Positions 26,267 to 35,302 of a stretch of DNA of 64,000 nucleotides are shown piece by piece. Below the pieces are notes generated by a model. The model searched no databases. It saw only the letters and a program-made list of their open reading frames with translations, and was not told the DNA's origin. The DNA comes from Crocinitomicaceae bacterium (lineage in GTDB: Bacteria > Bacteroidota > Bacteroidia > Flavobacteriales_D > Crocinitomicaceae), in the NCBI GenBank assembly GCA_016708105.1, contig JADJGJ010000001.1:2418001-2482000 (forward strand), given 5' to 3'. The translations under genes were made by a program, and so were the position numbers. How positions within the stretch are numbered: the first letter of the stretch is position 1; each line of letters begins with the position of its first letter.

Positions 26267-27222
26267 GCAAAACGATAATTAGGTGAGCTGAGTGATTCAA
26301 GTGCAAGATGATATTCTGCCATGATATCTTCAATAATTTTTGCGGCCGGTTTAATATCACGAATGATGGATGAAATCTGCCCAATTTCTAATTCACCTTC
26401 CGTTAAATCACCTTCAAACATACCTTTCTTAGCACGACCTCTGCCAAGCAAAGCTTTTAATTCATCTATTGAAACACCATCAGCATACGCCTTTTGAACG
26501 CGCTGATAAAATTCATTCTTGATTAAACGCACCGGGGTAATTTCTTTTAAAGTCAGATGCGTTCCTCCATCCGGTGTTTGTATCACGGTATTTTTAAAAT
26601 TTTCATGCGCTGATGATTCTGTTGATGCAACAAACCGGCTTCCCATTTGAACAGCATCTGCCCCTAAAACCATAGCCGCTAACATGCCTCTCCCGGTTGC
26701 AATTCCGCCTGCGGCAATCACCGGAATATTTAGAGCCTGACGCACAGCCGGAATCAAAGTTAAGGTAGTTGTTTCATCTGCACCATTATGCCCACCTGCT
26801 TCAAAACCTTCTGCTACCACCGCATCTACACCGGCTTCTTGCGCTTTTAATGCAAATTTTACACTGGCAATTACATGCACTACTTTTATGCCTTCAGCTT
26901 TTAATTGAGCAGTCCATGTTTTTGGATTTCCTGCAGAAGTAAAAACAATAGGCACCTGATGTTTTTTAATGAGCTCAACATGCCTGTCAATGTCAGGATA
27001 AATCATAGGCAAATTCACCGCAAAGGGTTTGTTGGTTGCCGCTTTGCATTTTTGAATATGCTGATCTAAAATTTCAGGATACATTGAACCTGAACCAATG
27101 ATACCTAACCCACCGGCATTGCTCACAGCTGATGCCAGTTCATGTCCTGAACACCAGATCATGCCACCTTGAATGATTGGGTATTTTATACCTAAGAGTT
27201 TTGTTATTGCATTTTGACTCAT
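26263..27222 (-). CDS. Nitronate monooxygenase / FabK-like flavoprotein
   Basis: A 319-residue TIM-barrel flavoprotein. The start YPIIQGGMIWCSGHELASAV, the FEAGGHNG loop near residue 145, PVIAAGGIATGRGMLAAM and GADAVQMGSRFVAS are the signatures of the nitronate monooxygenase/2-nitropropane dioxygenase family, which also includes the enoyl-ACP reductase FabK. The sequence alone does not separate nitroalkane oxidation from enoyl reduction. It is the first gene of the operon with the M16 pair; the metabolic reason for the link is not obvious. Confidence 0.88.
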   Translation of the reverse strand: MSQNAITKLLGIKYPIIQGGMIWCSGHELASAVSNAGGLGIIGSGSMYPEILDQHIQKCKAATNKPFAVNLPMIYPDIDRHVELIKKHQVPIVFTSAGNPKTWTAQLKAEGIKVVHVIASVKFALKAQEAGVDAVVAEGFEAGGHNGADETTTLTLIPAVRQALNIPVIAAGGIATGRGMLAAMVLGADAVQMGSRFVASTESSAHENFKNTVIQTPDGGTHLTLKEITPVRLIKNEFYQRVQKAYADGVSIDELKALLGRGRAKKGMFEGDLTEGELEIGQISSIIRDIKPAAKIIEDIMAEYHLALESLSSPNYRFA

Positions 27223-27493
27223 CGTTGATAATGGTTATTTATTATTCAATTCCCTTTAACTACAAGCATCAGAAAGTTTTTTTACACCTCTGCTGCCTCC
27301 CCATCTTAAGGGCTTGCCAAGTTAGTAATAATTCAGGCTGAACCGTTTGTTTTTGGCGAATCACAATTTTTTAGTACTTTAGTGGTTTAGAATAGAAACT
27401 ACTTAACCTTGATTGTGATAAGATGTTTGTTTTTCAGACGCTAAAAAATTGATCTGAAAGAGAAATGACAAGTCGCAAAAAATATAGAGAAAC

Positions 27494-28411
27494 ATGAAAA
27501 AATTACTGCTGTTACTTCTCATTGGAATTGCAAGTCAGTTTACCTTTGCGCAGCGCTACAACCTTGGCTTTGGCTGGCGCGCAGGTGTCACCAATTATTT
27601 AGGTGATATCGGAGGTGGAGAAGAATCCAGAAACTTTGTGTACAATCTTGAGATGAAAGACACCCGCTGGGCAACCGGACCCTTCATCAACTGGCGTTTT
27701 CACCCTATGTATGCTTTACAGGGTGGAATAACCTACGGTCGTTTACGCGGAGAGGATAACGAAGCAGAATGGCGCACCCGCAAAGGACGCAATCTCAATT
27801 TCAGAAACGATATTTTTGAACTCAACGCTAAATTTGAAGTATATCCACAATTCCTTGCCCTCTCTGATGTTGGTTACCGCGGACGTTATCGCATAGATTA
27901 TCAAACCTACTTTTTTGCAGGCGTTGGCGCCGTTTACCATAGCCCAAGAGCCTATCAAATCGGAGATGAAAAAACTTATTACAAACTCCGTCCATTGATG
28001 ACTGAAGGCGTAAAATATTCTCCAATCGTCATATCCGTTCCATTTGGCGGAGGATTCTTTTTCACGTACAAAAGACAACATCGTTTTGGTTTTGAATTCC
28101 AGTGGAGCTGGGTATTTACAGATTATTTAGATGATATTCACGATGTCTATGTTGATCCATCCCTGATGTCATCAGACCCGATGGCACCCATTTTAGCCAA
28201 CCAATACATTGACCAGCCCGGCGTACCCGGAGCACAAAACTACGGTAACCCCGGCAACCTGCGCGGCGACCCAACAGACCGCGACAACTACATGTTCATG
28301 ACCGTTTCATACAGCTTCCTGATCAGAACCCGCGGCGGCTTCTACCGCTCAAACTACTCATGGATGTACGGCCGCCACAGAAAGTGGGGAGGGACTAAGG
28401 CGAAGTTTTAG
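27494..28411 (+). CDS. DUF6089-like outer-membrane beta-barrel protein
   Basis: A 305-residue protein with a signal peptide (cleavage after TFA, ~20). The mature start YNLGFGWRAGVTNYLGDIGG and the later PMYALQGGITYGRLRGEDNE segment match the Bacteroidota DUF6089-type barrel, which has alternating aromatic strands and long extracellular loops (one rich in Pro/Asp/Asn at ~225-270). Such proteins sit in the outer membrane; the role is unknown. The gene is followed at once by a terminator at 28438-28470. Confidence 0.8.
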   Translation: MKKLLLLLLIGIASQFTFAQRYNLGFGWRAGVTNYLGDIGGGEESRNFVYNLEMKDTRWATGPFINWRFHPMYALQGGITYGRLRGEDNEAEWRTRKGRNLNFRNDIFELNAKFEVYPQFLALSDVGYRGRYRIDYQTYFFAGVGAVYHSPRAYQIGDEKTYYKLRPLMTEGVKYSPIVISVPFGGGFFFTYKRQHRFGFEFQWSWVFTDYLDDIHDVYVDPSLMSSDPMAPILANQYIDQPGVPGAQNYGNPGNLRGDPTDRDNYMFMTVSYSFLIRTRGGFYRSNYSWMYGRHRKWGGTKAKF

Positions 28412-28437
28412 TAGGATGTGATTAAGATAAAATTCTT

Positions 28438-28470
28438 AAAGCCGAAATTCAATTTTCGGCTTTTTTATTT
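28438..28470. terminator. Bidirectional terminator between convergent genes
   Basis: Stem AAAGCCGAAA (28438-28447) pairs with TTTCGGCTTT (28454-28463) around a 6-base loop, then a T tract to 28470. It terminates the plus-strand barrel gene. The minus-strand glycosyltransferase ends inside it (stop at 28449-28451). Confidence 0.85.
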
Positions 28471-29564
28471 GTAAACAAACCGAGAAACTCAAGCTTGAAT
28501 TTATTCCGGTGAAATTCTCTTTTTGCAAAGTCACTTATTTTTTTCTTTGTTTCAGTTTCAACACGGCCAAGCATGATATCTGCGTCAATATCTATTACGT
28601 ACCCAAGTTTATTTTGTTCAACTAATTCAGTGTAATCACCCAGATTCAGTGTAATCAACACGCTCAATCCAGCTGATAAATATTCAGCAAATTTAACAGG
28701 CGATGATACTTTGTTCGTGATGATTTGATCGCGAACCAGAATTCCATAGTCACCCAATTTGAGATAAGCTGAAACTTCCTCGGGTTCTACCCATTTAATC
28801 ACTACTTTGTCTTTAAATTGTTTTTTTAGATTAAGAAATTCGGTTGTTTCTTTAGTCAATAACAGAAGTTTTGTATTTTCTTTTGAAAGTTGCTTTTCAA
28901 GAAACTCCATGAGTAATTCTGATGATTGCCACCCACCAGTTCCACCTGAAAAAATCAAGACCACATCATTTTCATTAAAACCAAGGCACTCTCTTGAAAC
29001 GTCTATGCTATTAATTGCATTATGATCAGATATAAGACAAGGTATCACAATATGATTTGCTTTAGAATACCCAAATTTTTCTCTCCAATAATCAACCAAT
29101 TTATGTGAAACCGCTATCCTGAATTTTGAATTTAGCACCGCTGCTCTTTCCGCATTTTTTATTTCAACTACTAGATTTTTATCTAGAACCATCTCTGGAA
29201 ATTCATCTAGTTCAGCACTCACCGCAGCCCTTCCATCATAAATCACCTCATTATTTAACATCAAAGCAATTGAACACGCCAACGGACCTCTTGCAATAAT
29301 TCTCTCCTTCGTGATCCCAGGAATTAACCTTAATATTATCTTGTATATTTTCCAGTACTTTAATTTTATAGGGAGAGGCAATACTCTAATTCCGGGAAAC
29401 CAACTTTGTAATATTTTTTTGTTGACGTTAAAATTTCTGACAGGAATTACTGCAATTAATTTGACTTTTTCTTGATTTAAAGTGTTCAGATACTTCACTG
29501 TCTCTATTACCTGACTATAATAGACACCACTTGGAGAATCGTTGAAAGTTAAATAGAACATCAT
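28449..29564 (-). CDS. Glycosyltransferase (GT-B fold, GT4-like)
   Basis: A 371-residue protein with the two-lobe GT-B pattern. The C-terminal half has a nucleotide-sugar-binding type layout: VVLIFSGGTGGWQSSELLM, then KLLLLTKET, VVIKWVEPEEVSAYLKLGDYGILVRD, and SPVKFAEYLSAGLSVLIT with the E of the E-x7-E-like motif. I chose ATG 29564, which overlaps the wecB stop by 4 bp; an upstream start at 29612 would run deep into wecB. It is the last gene of a wecB-GT operon. The donor and acceptor are unknown. Confidence 0.82.
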   Translation of the reverse strand: MMFYLTFNDSPSGVYYSQVIETVKYLNTLNQEKVKLIAVIPVRNFNVNKKILQSWFPGIRVLPLPIKLKYWKIYKIILRLIPGITKERIIARGPLACSIALMLNNEVIYDGRAAVSAELDEFPEMVLDKNLVVEIKNAERAAVLNSKFRIAVSHKLVDYWREKFGYSKANHIVIPCLISDHNAINSIDVSRECLGFNENDVVLIFSGGTGGWQSSELLMEFLEKQLSKENTKLLLLTKETTEFLNLKKQFKDKVVIKWVEPEEVSAYLKLGDYGILVRDQIITNKVSSPVKFAEYLSAGLSVLITLNLGDYTELVEQNKLGYVIDIDADIMLGRVETETKKKISDFAKREFHRNKFKLEFLGLFTNKKAEN

Positions 29565-30664
29565 TTTTCTTTTAGAATAGAAAAGATTCTTTCTGTAGCT
29601 TTTCCATCCCATAAGTCAGGTATGGTAGACTTTTTAAATGTGCCTGTTTCAATTTGGTGAATGAGCGTTGATACAGCTTCAAAGTTAAAATCCGCTAAAA
29701 CATTAGAACCAATTTCTGTTGTGATGGGTCTTTCGGTAGAAGACCGGAGAGTAATGCAAGGCACCTTTCTGAATGTTGTTTCTTCTTGAATTCCGCCGCT
29801 GTCAGTAATGACACATTTAGCATCCTTTACTAGATTCTGAAACTCAAAATATCCCAAGGGACCTGGCGTGATTAGGTTTTTATTAGACTCTAGCACTTCA
29901 CCAAAACCGTAAAGATGAATATTTTTAATTGTGCGTGGGTGAATGGGAAAGATTATTTGATATTTTACAGAAAGAAAATGAATAAGTTCAAATAACTTGA
30001 CAAGATTTTCTTTTTTGTCTACATTATTAGGGCGATGCATAGTCATTAAAATATACTCATCTTGAATGCCCAATACATTTTTTATTGTTGAGTTTTCTAT
30101 TTCTGTTTCAAACTCCACCAGGGTGTCTATCATAGTATTGCCAACAAAATAGCTTTCGCCTGGTTTATTTTCTGCTTTTAGGTTCTCAATTCCACTTTTC
30201 TCTGTAACGAAATAATAGTCGGACAACTCATCTGTAACAATACGATTAATTTCTTCTGGCATAAATCTATCAAATGATCTTAACCCTGCCTCTAAGTGTG
30301 CCAGCTTGATTCCCATTTTATTTGCAACCAAAGCAACAGCCAACGTTGAGTTCACATCTCCGGGAGTGATTATAATATCAGGTTGAAACTTATCCTTTAT
30401 AAAACTTTCTAATTTGCTTAAAATATCACCAATTTGAATCAATGGTGAATCAGAACTGATGTGGAGAAAATAATCGGGTTGTAAATTAAACTGTCGAAAA
30501 AAAACATCAGACATATCTTCAGAATGGTGCTGACCGGTATGAACAATTTTAATTTCAAATCCACCTACAATTTCTGCTACTTTTTTAAACCGCGTCACCT
30601 TTATGAAATTTGGTCGCGTTCCCACGACAATCATGAGTTTTTTTAGCCTAGTTGATTCTTTCAT
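29561..30664 (-). CDS. wecB: UDP-N-acetylglucosamine 2-epimerase (non-hydrolysing)
   Basis: A 367-residue epimerase interconverting UDP-GlcNAc and UDP-ManNAc, supplying ManNAc-derived sugars for surface glycans. Signatures: VVGTRPNFIKVTR at the N-terminus, HTGQHHSEDMSD, PGDVNSTLAVAL, HLEAGLRSFDRFMPEEINR, MHRPNNVDKKENL and ITDSGGIQEE near residues 285-295. The length is normal. It heads the minus-strand pair with the glycosyltransferase at 28449 and is divergent from the gene at 30804. UDP-ManNAc may feed an amidino-sugar route with the WbuX-type genes further on. Confidence 0.94.
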   Translation of the reverse strand: MKESTRLKKLMIVVGTRPNFIKVTRFKKVAEIVGGFEIKIVHTGQHHSEDMSDVFFRQFNLQPDYFLHISSDSPLIQIGDILSKLESFIKDKFQPDIIITPGDVNSTLAVALVANKMGIKLAHLEAGLRSFDRFMPEEINRIVTDELSDYYFVTEKSGIENLKAENKPGESYFVGNTMIDTLVEFETEIENSTIKNVLGIQDEYILMTMHRPNNVDKKENLVKLFELIHFLSVKYQIIFPIHPRTIKNIHLYGFGEVLESNKNLITPGPLGYFEFQNLVKDAKCVITDSGGIQEETTFRKVPCITLRSSTERPITTEIGSNVLADFNFEAVSTLIHQIETGTFKKSTIPDLWDGKATERIFSILKEK

Positions 30665-30803
30665 ATTGCATTAAAAATGTGATATTACCATGGATAAGAT
30701 TAATAGCTAACTTATTTTTTCACAAATTCTATCTTAAAAACAGTTGATTATTTCCATATTATAAGATAAAATTAATCTAATTTAGATAAAACTTAACACG
30801 GGC

Positions 30804-32063
30804 ATGAAAGAAGGAATACTCATCGTAAGTTACACTTTCCCCCCCAATCCTGCTATTGGGGGAAAGCGATGGTATAAATTTGCTCAAGAATTTTTTAATA
30901 AAGGATTTGACGTACATGTAATTTCATCTGAAAAATCTAACGTGCATTTCGCCAAAAATGATTCGGATATTCAAAATTTTAAAATGTATTATTTAAAAGA
31001 CAATTACCCGGATTGGTTTTTTCAACGTCAAGAAAACTTATTGCAGAGAATCAGGTATAAATTATTTCAGTATTATCTATTAATAAAATCCAAAGGAACA
31101 ATATTTGATAAGTCATTGTTCCTTCAACATGAAGCTCAACATATCGTACGTCAAGTAATCATCAAAAACAATATTCAGCTTGTAATCGTTACGTCACCCC
31201 CGTTTTATTTATCCTCATTCGTTTCTCAATTGAAAAGAGAAATTGATTTTAAGTTGATATGCGACTTAAGGGATCCGTGGACTTGGGGTGAAAGTTACGG
31301 CTATAAAAATTTATCAACTCAAAGATTATCACATGATAAAAATTTGGAACAGAATGTAGTTTTTAATTGTGATTACATAATTTCACCATCTCATTCAATT
31401 GTTCACCACCTTAAAAATTTTTATCCCGCTCACCAAAATAAAATCTTCCATATTCCGCACGGCGTGGATAATTCAATTGTTTCAAGGTCAGCGAGAAAAA
31501 ATGACAAATTGAAAACTGGTTTGAAATTTATTTACGCGGGAACCCTATATGCGGAATATGACAAATTTTTAGAAATACTTTGCAAATCCGTCCGTGGTTT
31601 TTCAAAAGAGCGGCTTGAGCAATTCAGTTTTGATATCTATGCTTTAAACAGTAATGATCAGTATAAACAAATCGTGGATAAATGGATGTTAAATGAGAAA
31701 ATTTGTTTTCATGAACCGATTTCCGAAAAACAATTAATCGAAAAGTTCAACGAGTATGACGGTTCTATAATTTTTTTTCCGACGAAATACAAAAACTTCC
31801 TGTCCACAAAATTTATTGAGTTGATTGCACTGCGTATCCCAATAGTGTATGTCGGAGAACATGGAGATGTGGCAACTTTTCTTGAATCAAAGAAATTAGG
31901 ATTTCATCTTGAACTGAATGAATTGGAGACTGAATTGGAGCAAACAATATCGTGCATAATGGATAACTATAATGTCAACTTTGATATCTCCGATTTTCAC
32001 TTCTCGGCGCTCACTGACAAAATTCTTGAAATGAGTAAAAGAGATATGAACCATGATTTTTAA
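30804..32063 (+). CDS. Glycosyltransferase family 4 protein
   Basis: A 419-residue GT-B protein. The N-terminus ILIVSYTFPPNPAIGGKRW is a typical GT4 acceptor-lobe start with a glycine-rich loop. LICDLRDPWTW lies mid-protein, then a hinge at IFHIPHGVDNSIV and a donor lobe with LKFIYAGTLYAEYDKF and IIFFPTKYKNFLSTKFIELIALRIPIVYVGE. The usual E-x7-E is reduced to KFIELIAL. Its stop overlaps the MBOAT gene by 11 bp, so it is the first of a four- or five-gene run (GT4, MBOAT, SGNH, methyltransferase, acyltransferase). Confidence 0.87.
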   Translation: MKEGILIVSYTFPPNPAIGGKRWYKFAQEFFNKGFDVHVISSEKSNVHFAKNDSDIQNFKMYYLKDNYPDWFFQRQENLLQRIRYKLFQYYLLIKSKGTIFDKSLFLQHEAQHIVRQVIIKNNIQLVIVTSPPFYLSSFVSQLKREIDFKLICDLRDPWTWGESYGYKNLSTQRLSHDKNLEQNVVFNCDYIISPSHSIVHHLKNFYPAHQNKIFHIPHGVDNSIVSRSARKNDKLKTGLKFIYAGTLYAEYDKFLEILCKSVRGFSKERLEQFSFDIYALNSNDQYKQIVDKWMLNEKICFHEPISEKQLIEKFNEYDGSIIFFPTKYKNFLSTKFIELIALRIPIVYVGEHGDVATFLESKKLGFHLELNELETELEQTISCIMDNYNVNFDISDFHFSALTDKILEMSKRDMNHDF

Positions 32064-33504
32064 TTCATTAGATTTTGCCCTTTTTCTACCTGTCGTATTC
32101 GCGATTTATTGGCTCTTCGGAAGAATATTCAATTCTTCTGCCCAAAACATGGTTATCGTTGTTTCCAGCTATGTCTTTTATGGCTGGTGGGATTGGAGAT
32201 TTTTAACATTAATTTTTTTCAGCTCAGTAGTAGATTACGTGATTGCCATGTTCATGGACAAAACTGAAAGAATTGCAAGAAGAAAATCACTCTTGATTAC
32301 CAGTATGGTGATCAATCTTGGTCTTTTGATGTTTTTCAAATACTTTAATTTTTTTATTGATAATCTAAATAGTGCTTTTACTTTTTTCGGTAGTGAAATT
32401 CAGGTTGATACACTTAAAATAATATTACCTGTAGGTATCAGTTTCTATACATTTCAAACTATGAGTTATACAATTGACGTGTATAGAAAAAATCTTAAAG
32501 CATCAACAGATTTTTTCGCTTTTATTGCTTATGTAAGTTTTTTTCCTCAACTGGTGGCAGGTCCAATTGAAAGGGCAACAAATTTATTACCACAGTTTGA
32601 AAATAAACTGAAACGACATTTCAATTACGATTCTGCAAGACAAGGATTGCGTCAAATTTTATGGGGTCTTTTCAAAAAGATGGCAATTGCAGATAATTGC
32701 GCAGTTTTTGCCAATGAAATTTTTAATAATTATGACGATTTAAATGGAAGTACGCTGATTATTGGTGGATTATTTTTCACTTTTCAAATTTACGGTGACT
32801 TTTCTGGTTACTCTGATATTGCTATAGGAACCTCCAAACTATTTGGTTACAATTTGATGCGAAATTTTGCCTTCCCATACTTTTCGCGAGATATAGCCGA
32901 ATTTTGGAGAAGATGGCATATTTCGCTTTCAACTTGGTTCAGAGATTATGTTTATATTCCATTGGGAGGTAGCAAAGCAAAACCAATCAGAAATACTTTT
33001 ATAATTTTTCTCTTGAGTGGCTTTTGGCATGGCGCCAATTGGACTTTCATATTTTGGGGATTGATTAATGCGCTTTTTTTTCTTCCACTTTTATTAAGGG
33101 GCAAAAACAGAAAAAACCTGGATATCGTTGGAAAAAACGCACTATATCCCGGGGCAAAAGAAATTGCACTAATACTCAAAACATTTGCGCTAACTGTTAT
33201 GGCTTGGATAATTTTCAGGGCTGAAAACATGACACAAGTTATTGGTTTTTTCAGTGAAATTTTCTCTCCTTCGACGCTTGAATTACCTCAAATAAAAAAT
33301 TATATTGGTGCGCTGATCACCTTGGTGATGATTTGTGCTCTAATTTTTGTGGAGTGGATCGGCAGAAATGGAGATTATGCGTTAGATAACCTGCATCTTT
33401 CCTTAAATCGTAGAATGAGATGGATCATCTATTCACTAATAATATTCATCATTTCTATGTACGCCGCAACTGAAGAAACACCTTTCATCTATTTCCAATT
33501 CTAA
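32053..33504 (+). CDS. MBOAT family O-acyltransferase (AlgI-like)
   Basis: A 483-residue polytopic membrane protein. The MBOAT signatures are SYVFYGWWDWRF early, FPQLVAGPIERA near residue 165, YSDIAIGTSKLFGY, AEFWRRWHISLSTWFRD near 285-300 and the catalytic-His segment SGFWHGANWTF near 322-332. AlgI-type enzymes pass acyl (often acetyl) groups across the membrane for O-acylation of exported glycans. It overlaps the upstream GT4 by 11 bp, and the SGNH partner starts 1 bp after its stop. The pair would form an acetylation module. Confidence 0.94.
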   Translation: MIFNSLDFALFLPVVFAIYWLFGRIFNSSAQNMVIVVSSYVFYGWWDWRFLTLIFFSSVVDYVIAMFMDKTERIARRKSLLITSMVINLGLLMFFKYFNFFIDNLNSAFTFFGSEIQVDTLKIILPVGISFYTFQTMSYTIDVYRKNLKASTDFFAFIAYVSFFPQLVAGPIERATNLLPQFENKLKRHFNYDSARQGLRQILWGLFKKMAIADNCAVFANEIFNNYDDLNGSTLIIGGLFFTFQIYGDFSGYSDIAIGTSKLFGYNLMRNFAFPYFSRDIAEFWRRWHISLSTWFRDYVYIPLGGSKAKPIRNTFIIFLLSGFWHGANWTFIFWGLINALFFLPLLLRGKNRKNLDIVGKNALYPGAKEIALILKTFALTVMAWIIFRAENMTQVIGFFSEIFSPSTLELPQIKNYIGALITLVMICALIFVEWIGRNGDYALDNLHLSLNRRMRWIIYSLIIFIISMYAATEETPFIYFQF

Positions 33505-33505
33505 T

Positions 33506-34441
33506 ATGAAGAAATTTATTCTGGACATATTAAAATTCTCAGTGCTTGCAATGACTGTTTATCTTGGAGGTATTTTTGTATGGGGTAAGTTTATTCCACA
33601 AAAATTGAAACCTAATTTACAATACATCCAGGGCGCTTATGGATTTATGAATACTCGGGCTAAAGAGGCTCAGGCTTCAGACCAGGTTGATTTACTAATT
33701 TTAGGTTCATCTCATGCATATCGAGGTTTTGATGTTCGTATTTTTGAGTCTTCAGGATACAAATCGTTTAATTTAGGTTCAAGTGCTCAGTCACCAATAC
33801 AAACGTACCTCTTGCTAAAAAGATATTTGGATTTACTTAAACCAAAATTGGTGATATATGAAATTTATCCGGCAACTTTTTGCACGGACGGAGTGGAATC
33901 TGCGATTGACATTATCTCAAATGATAAAAACGACATACATTCACTGGTAATGACCCTGAAAACCAGAAACATTAAGACATTTAATACCTTAATGTATGCT
34001 TATATGAATGAGATCACATTAGGTGACGAGGATTTTGTTGAACAGCAAAGTTCAGATGAAGACCAGTACATCACAGGAGGCTACGTTGAGAAAAGGTTAA
34101 AATATTATACGCCTAAAAAACAAAAAACTAATACATGGCAAATAAAAAATCATCAACTAAACGCCTTCTATGACATCATAGACCTTTTGAAATCCAGAAA
34201 TATTCAAACTATCTTAATGATGGCACCAGTTACCAAAGGCTTGTATGAATCGTATGAAAACATGGAGGAATTTGAAGATCTAATGAAAAAAACTGAGTTG
34301 GACTATATCAATTTCAATGGTATATTAAATCTGAGTGATTCATTTCATTTCTATGATGCGCATCACTTGAATCAACCTGGCGTAGAAATATTCAATGCAG
34401 CTTGTATTGACACACTCAGAAAAAGTGGAAAACTAAATTAA
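33506..34441 (+). CDS. SGNH-type hydrolase-like partner of the MBOAT acyltransferase
   Basis: A 311-residue protein with one N-terminal membrane segment (residues ~10-27) and a periplasmic domain. Block I reads LLILGSSHAYRGFD, a GSSH variant of GDS(L), with FNLGSSAQSP following, and the C-terminal catalytic pair sits in FYDAHHLNQPGVEIFN (D-x-x-H). This layout matches AlgJ/AlgX/DltD-like proteins that complete O-acylation begun by an MBOAT protein. It is directly coupled to the MBOAT gene. The substrate glycan is unknown. Confidence 0.8.
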   Translation: MKKFILDILKFSVLAMTVYLGGIFVWGKFIPQKLKPNLQYIQGAYGFMNTRAKEAQASDQVDLLILGSSHAYRGFDVRIFESSGYKSFNLGSSAQSPIQTYLLLKRYLDLLKPKLVIYEIYPATFCTDGVESAIDIISNDKNDIHSLVMTLKTRNIKTFNTLMYAYMNEITLGDEDFVEQQSSDEDQYITGGYVEKRLKYYTPKKQKTNTWQIKNHQLNAFYDIIDLLKSRNIQTILMMAPVTKGLYESYENMEEFEDLMKKTELDYINFNGILNLSDSFHFYDAHHLNQPGVEIFNAACIDTLRKSGKLN

Positions 34442-34545
34442 GAGAGCGTTTGCTTCAATCATGTTAAAGAAACTATTTTAAATGATATCCGTAATTGAAC
34501 TAATGTGGAAAAACAGAACATCAAACGCTACCTGAACGTAACAAG

Positions 34546-35295
34546 ATGAACCGACAAAACAATAAAAAAAATCCAGTCTTAGGTCAGGGAGTACGAAAAC
34601 TTACTTTGCGTGATCAGGCGCCTGATTGTGAAATCCAAATAAATAAATCTGTATATGATCTTAAAGATATTTGTGCAGGTAAAAAAGTAGTTGACATTGG
34701 ATGTGGTTACGGTAGGAATAAGGCACTTGTAGAAGCAGTTGGTGGCAAGTGGACAGGAGTAGAACCTTTTGAAGGCGGGGCCCATACAGTTATTGGAGAT
34801 GCTGAAAATTTACCATTTGAAAGCAATACATTTGATGTAGCAATAATGGATGCCGTATTAGAACATATACCAGATGTTAGTAAAGCCTTTTCAGAAGTGG
34901 CAAGAGTATTAAAACCAGACGGGGTTTTTGTAGGGTATTCTGCTTTTATGGAGTGTTTTCATGAAATTTCATATTCTCATCTTTCATTCAAGGCGTTAGA
35001 ACATTACGCTAAAATCAACGGGATGAAGCTTGAAAAAATAGCCGGTGGTTCAGCTTTTGGAATTGATTATCACATGAACATCATTATATCGCCCATACCG
35101 TTTAGACTGATTAGAAAATTCATTGCTTGGAAAATTAGAACTACATTTAAACTAAAATCAAAACTCGCTTATTTCGGATTGAGGTACAAACGAAAGATGA
35201 ATAAAATCGAAGCAAAAGAGCTGGCACAACTGTATTTTAAAGTGGAGTGCTTGAGGCAGTCTAATGGGTTTTGTTTTGTTATTAGGAAGATCTGA
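34546..35295 (+). CDS. Class I SAM-dependent methyltransferase
   Basis: A 249-residue protein with motif I VVDIGCGYGRNKALVEAVGG near residues 48-67, an acidic loop after strand 2 (TGVEPFEGG), VIGDAENLPFESNTFDVAIM, and LEHIPDVSKAFSEVARVLKPDGVFVGY, all typical of Methyltransf_11-type enzymes. The C-terminal ~70 residues are basic and hydrophobic. In this locus it probably methylates a sugar or lipid-linked intermediate. There is a 104-bp gap after the SGNH gene with no obvious promoter. The acyltransferase gene follows 7 bp later. Confidence 0.88.
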   Translation: MNRQNNKKNPVLGQGVRKLTLRDQAPDCEIQINKSVYDLKDICAGKKVVDIGCGYGRNKALVEAVGGKWTGVEPFEGGAHTVIGDAENLPFESNTFDVAIMDAVLEHIPDVSKAFSEVARVLKPDGVFVGYSAFMECFHEISYSHLSFKALEHYAKINGMKLEKIAGGSAFGIDYHMNIIISPIPFRLIRKFIAWKIRTTFKLKSKLAYFGLRYKRKMNKIEAKELAQLYFKVECLRQSNGFCFVIRKI

Positions 35296-35302
35296 AGAAA
35301 AA

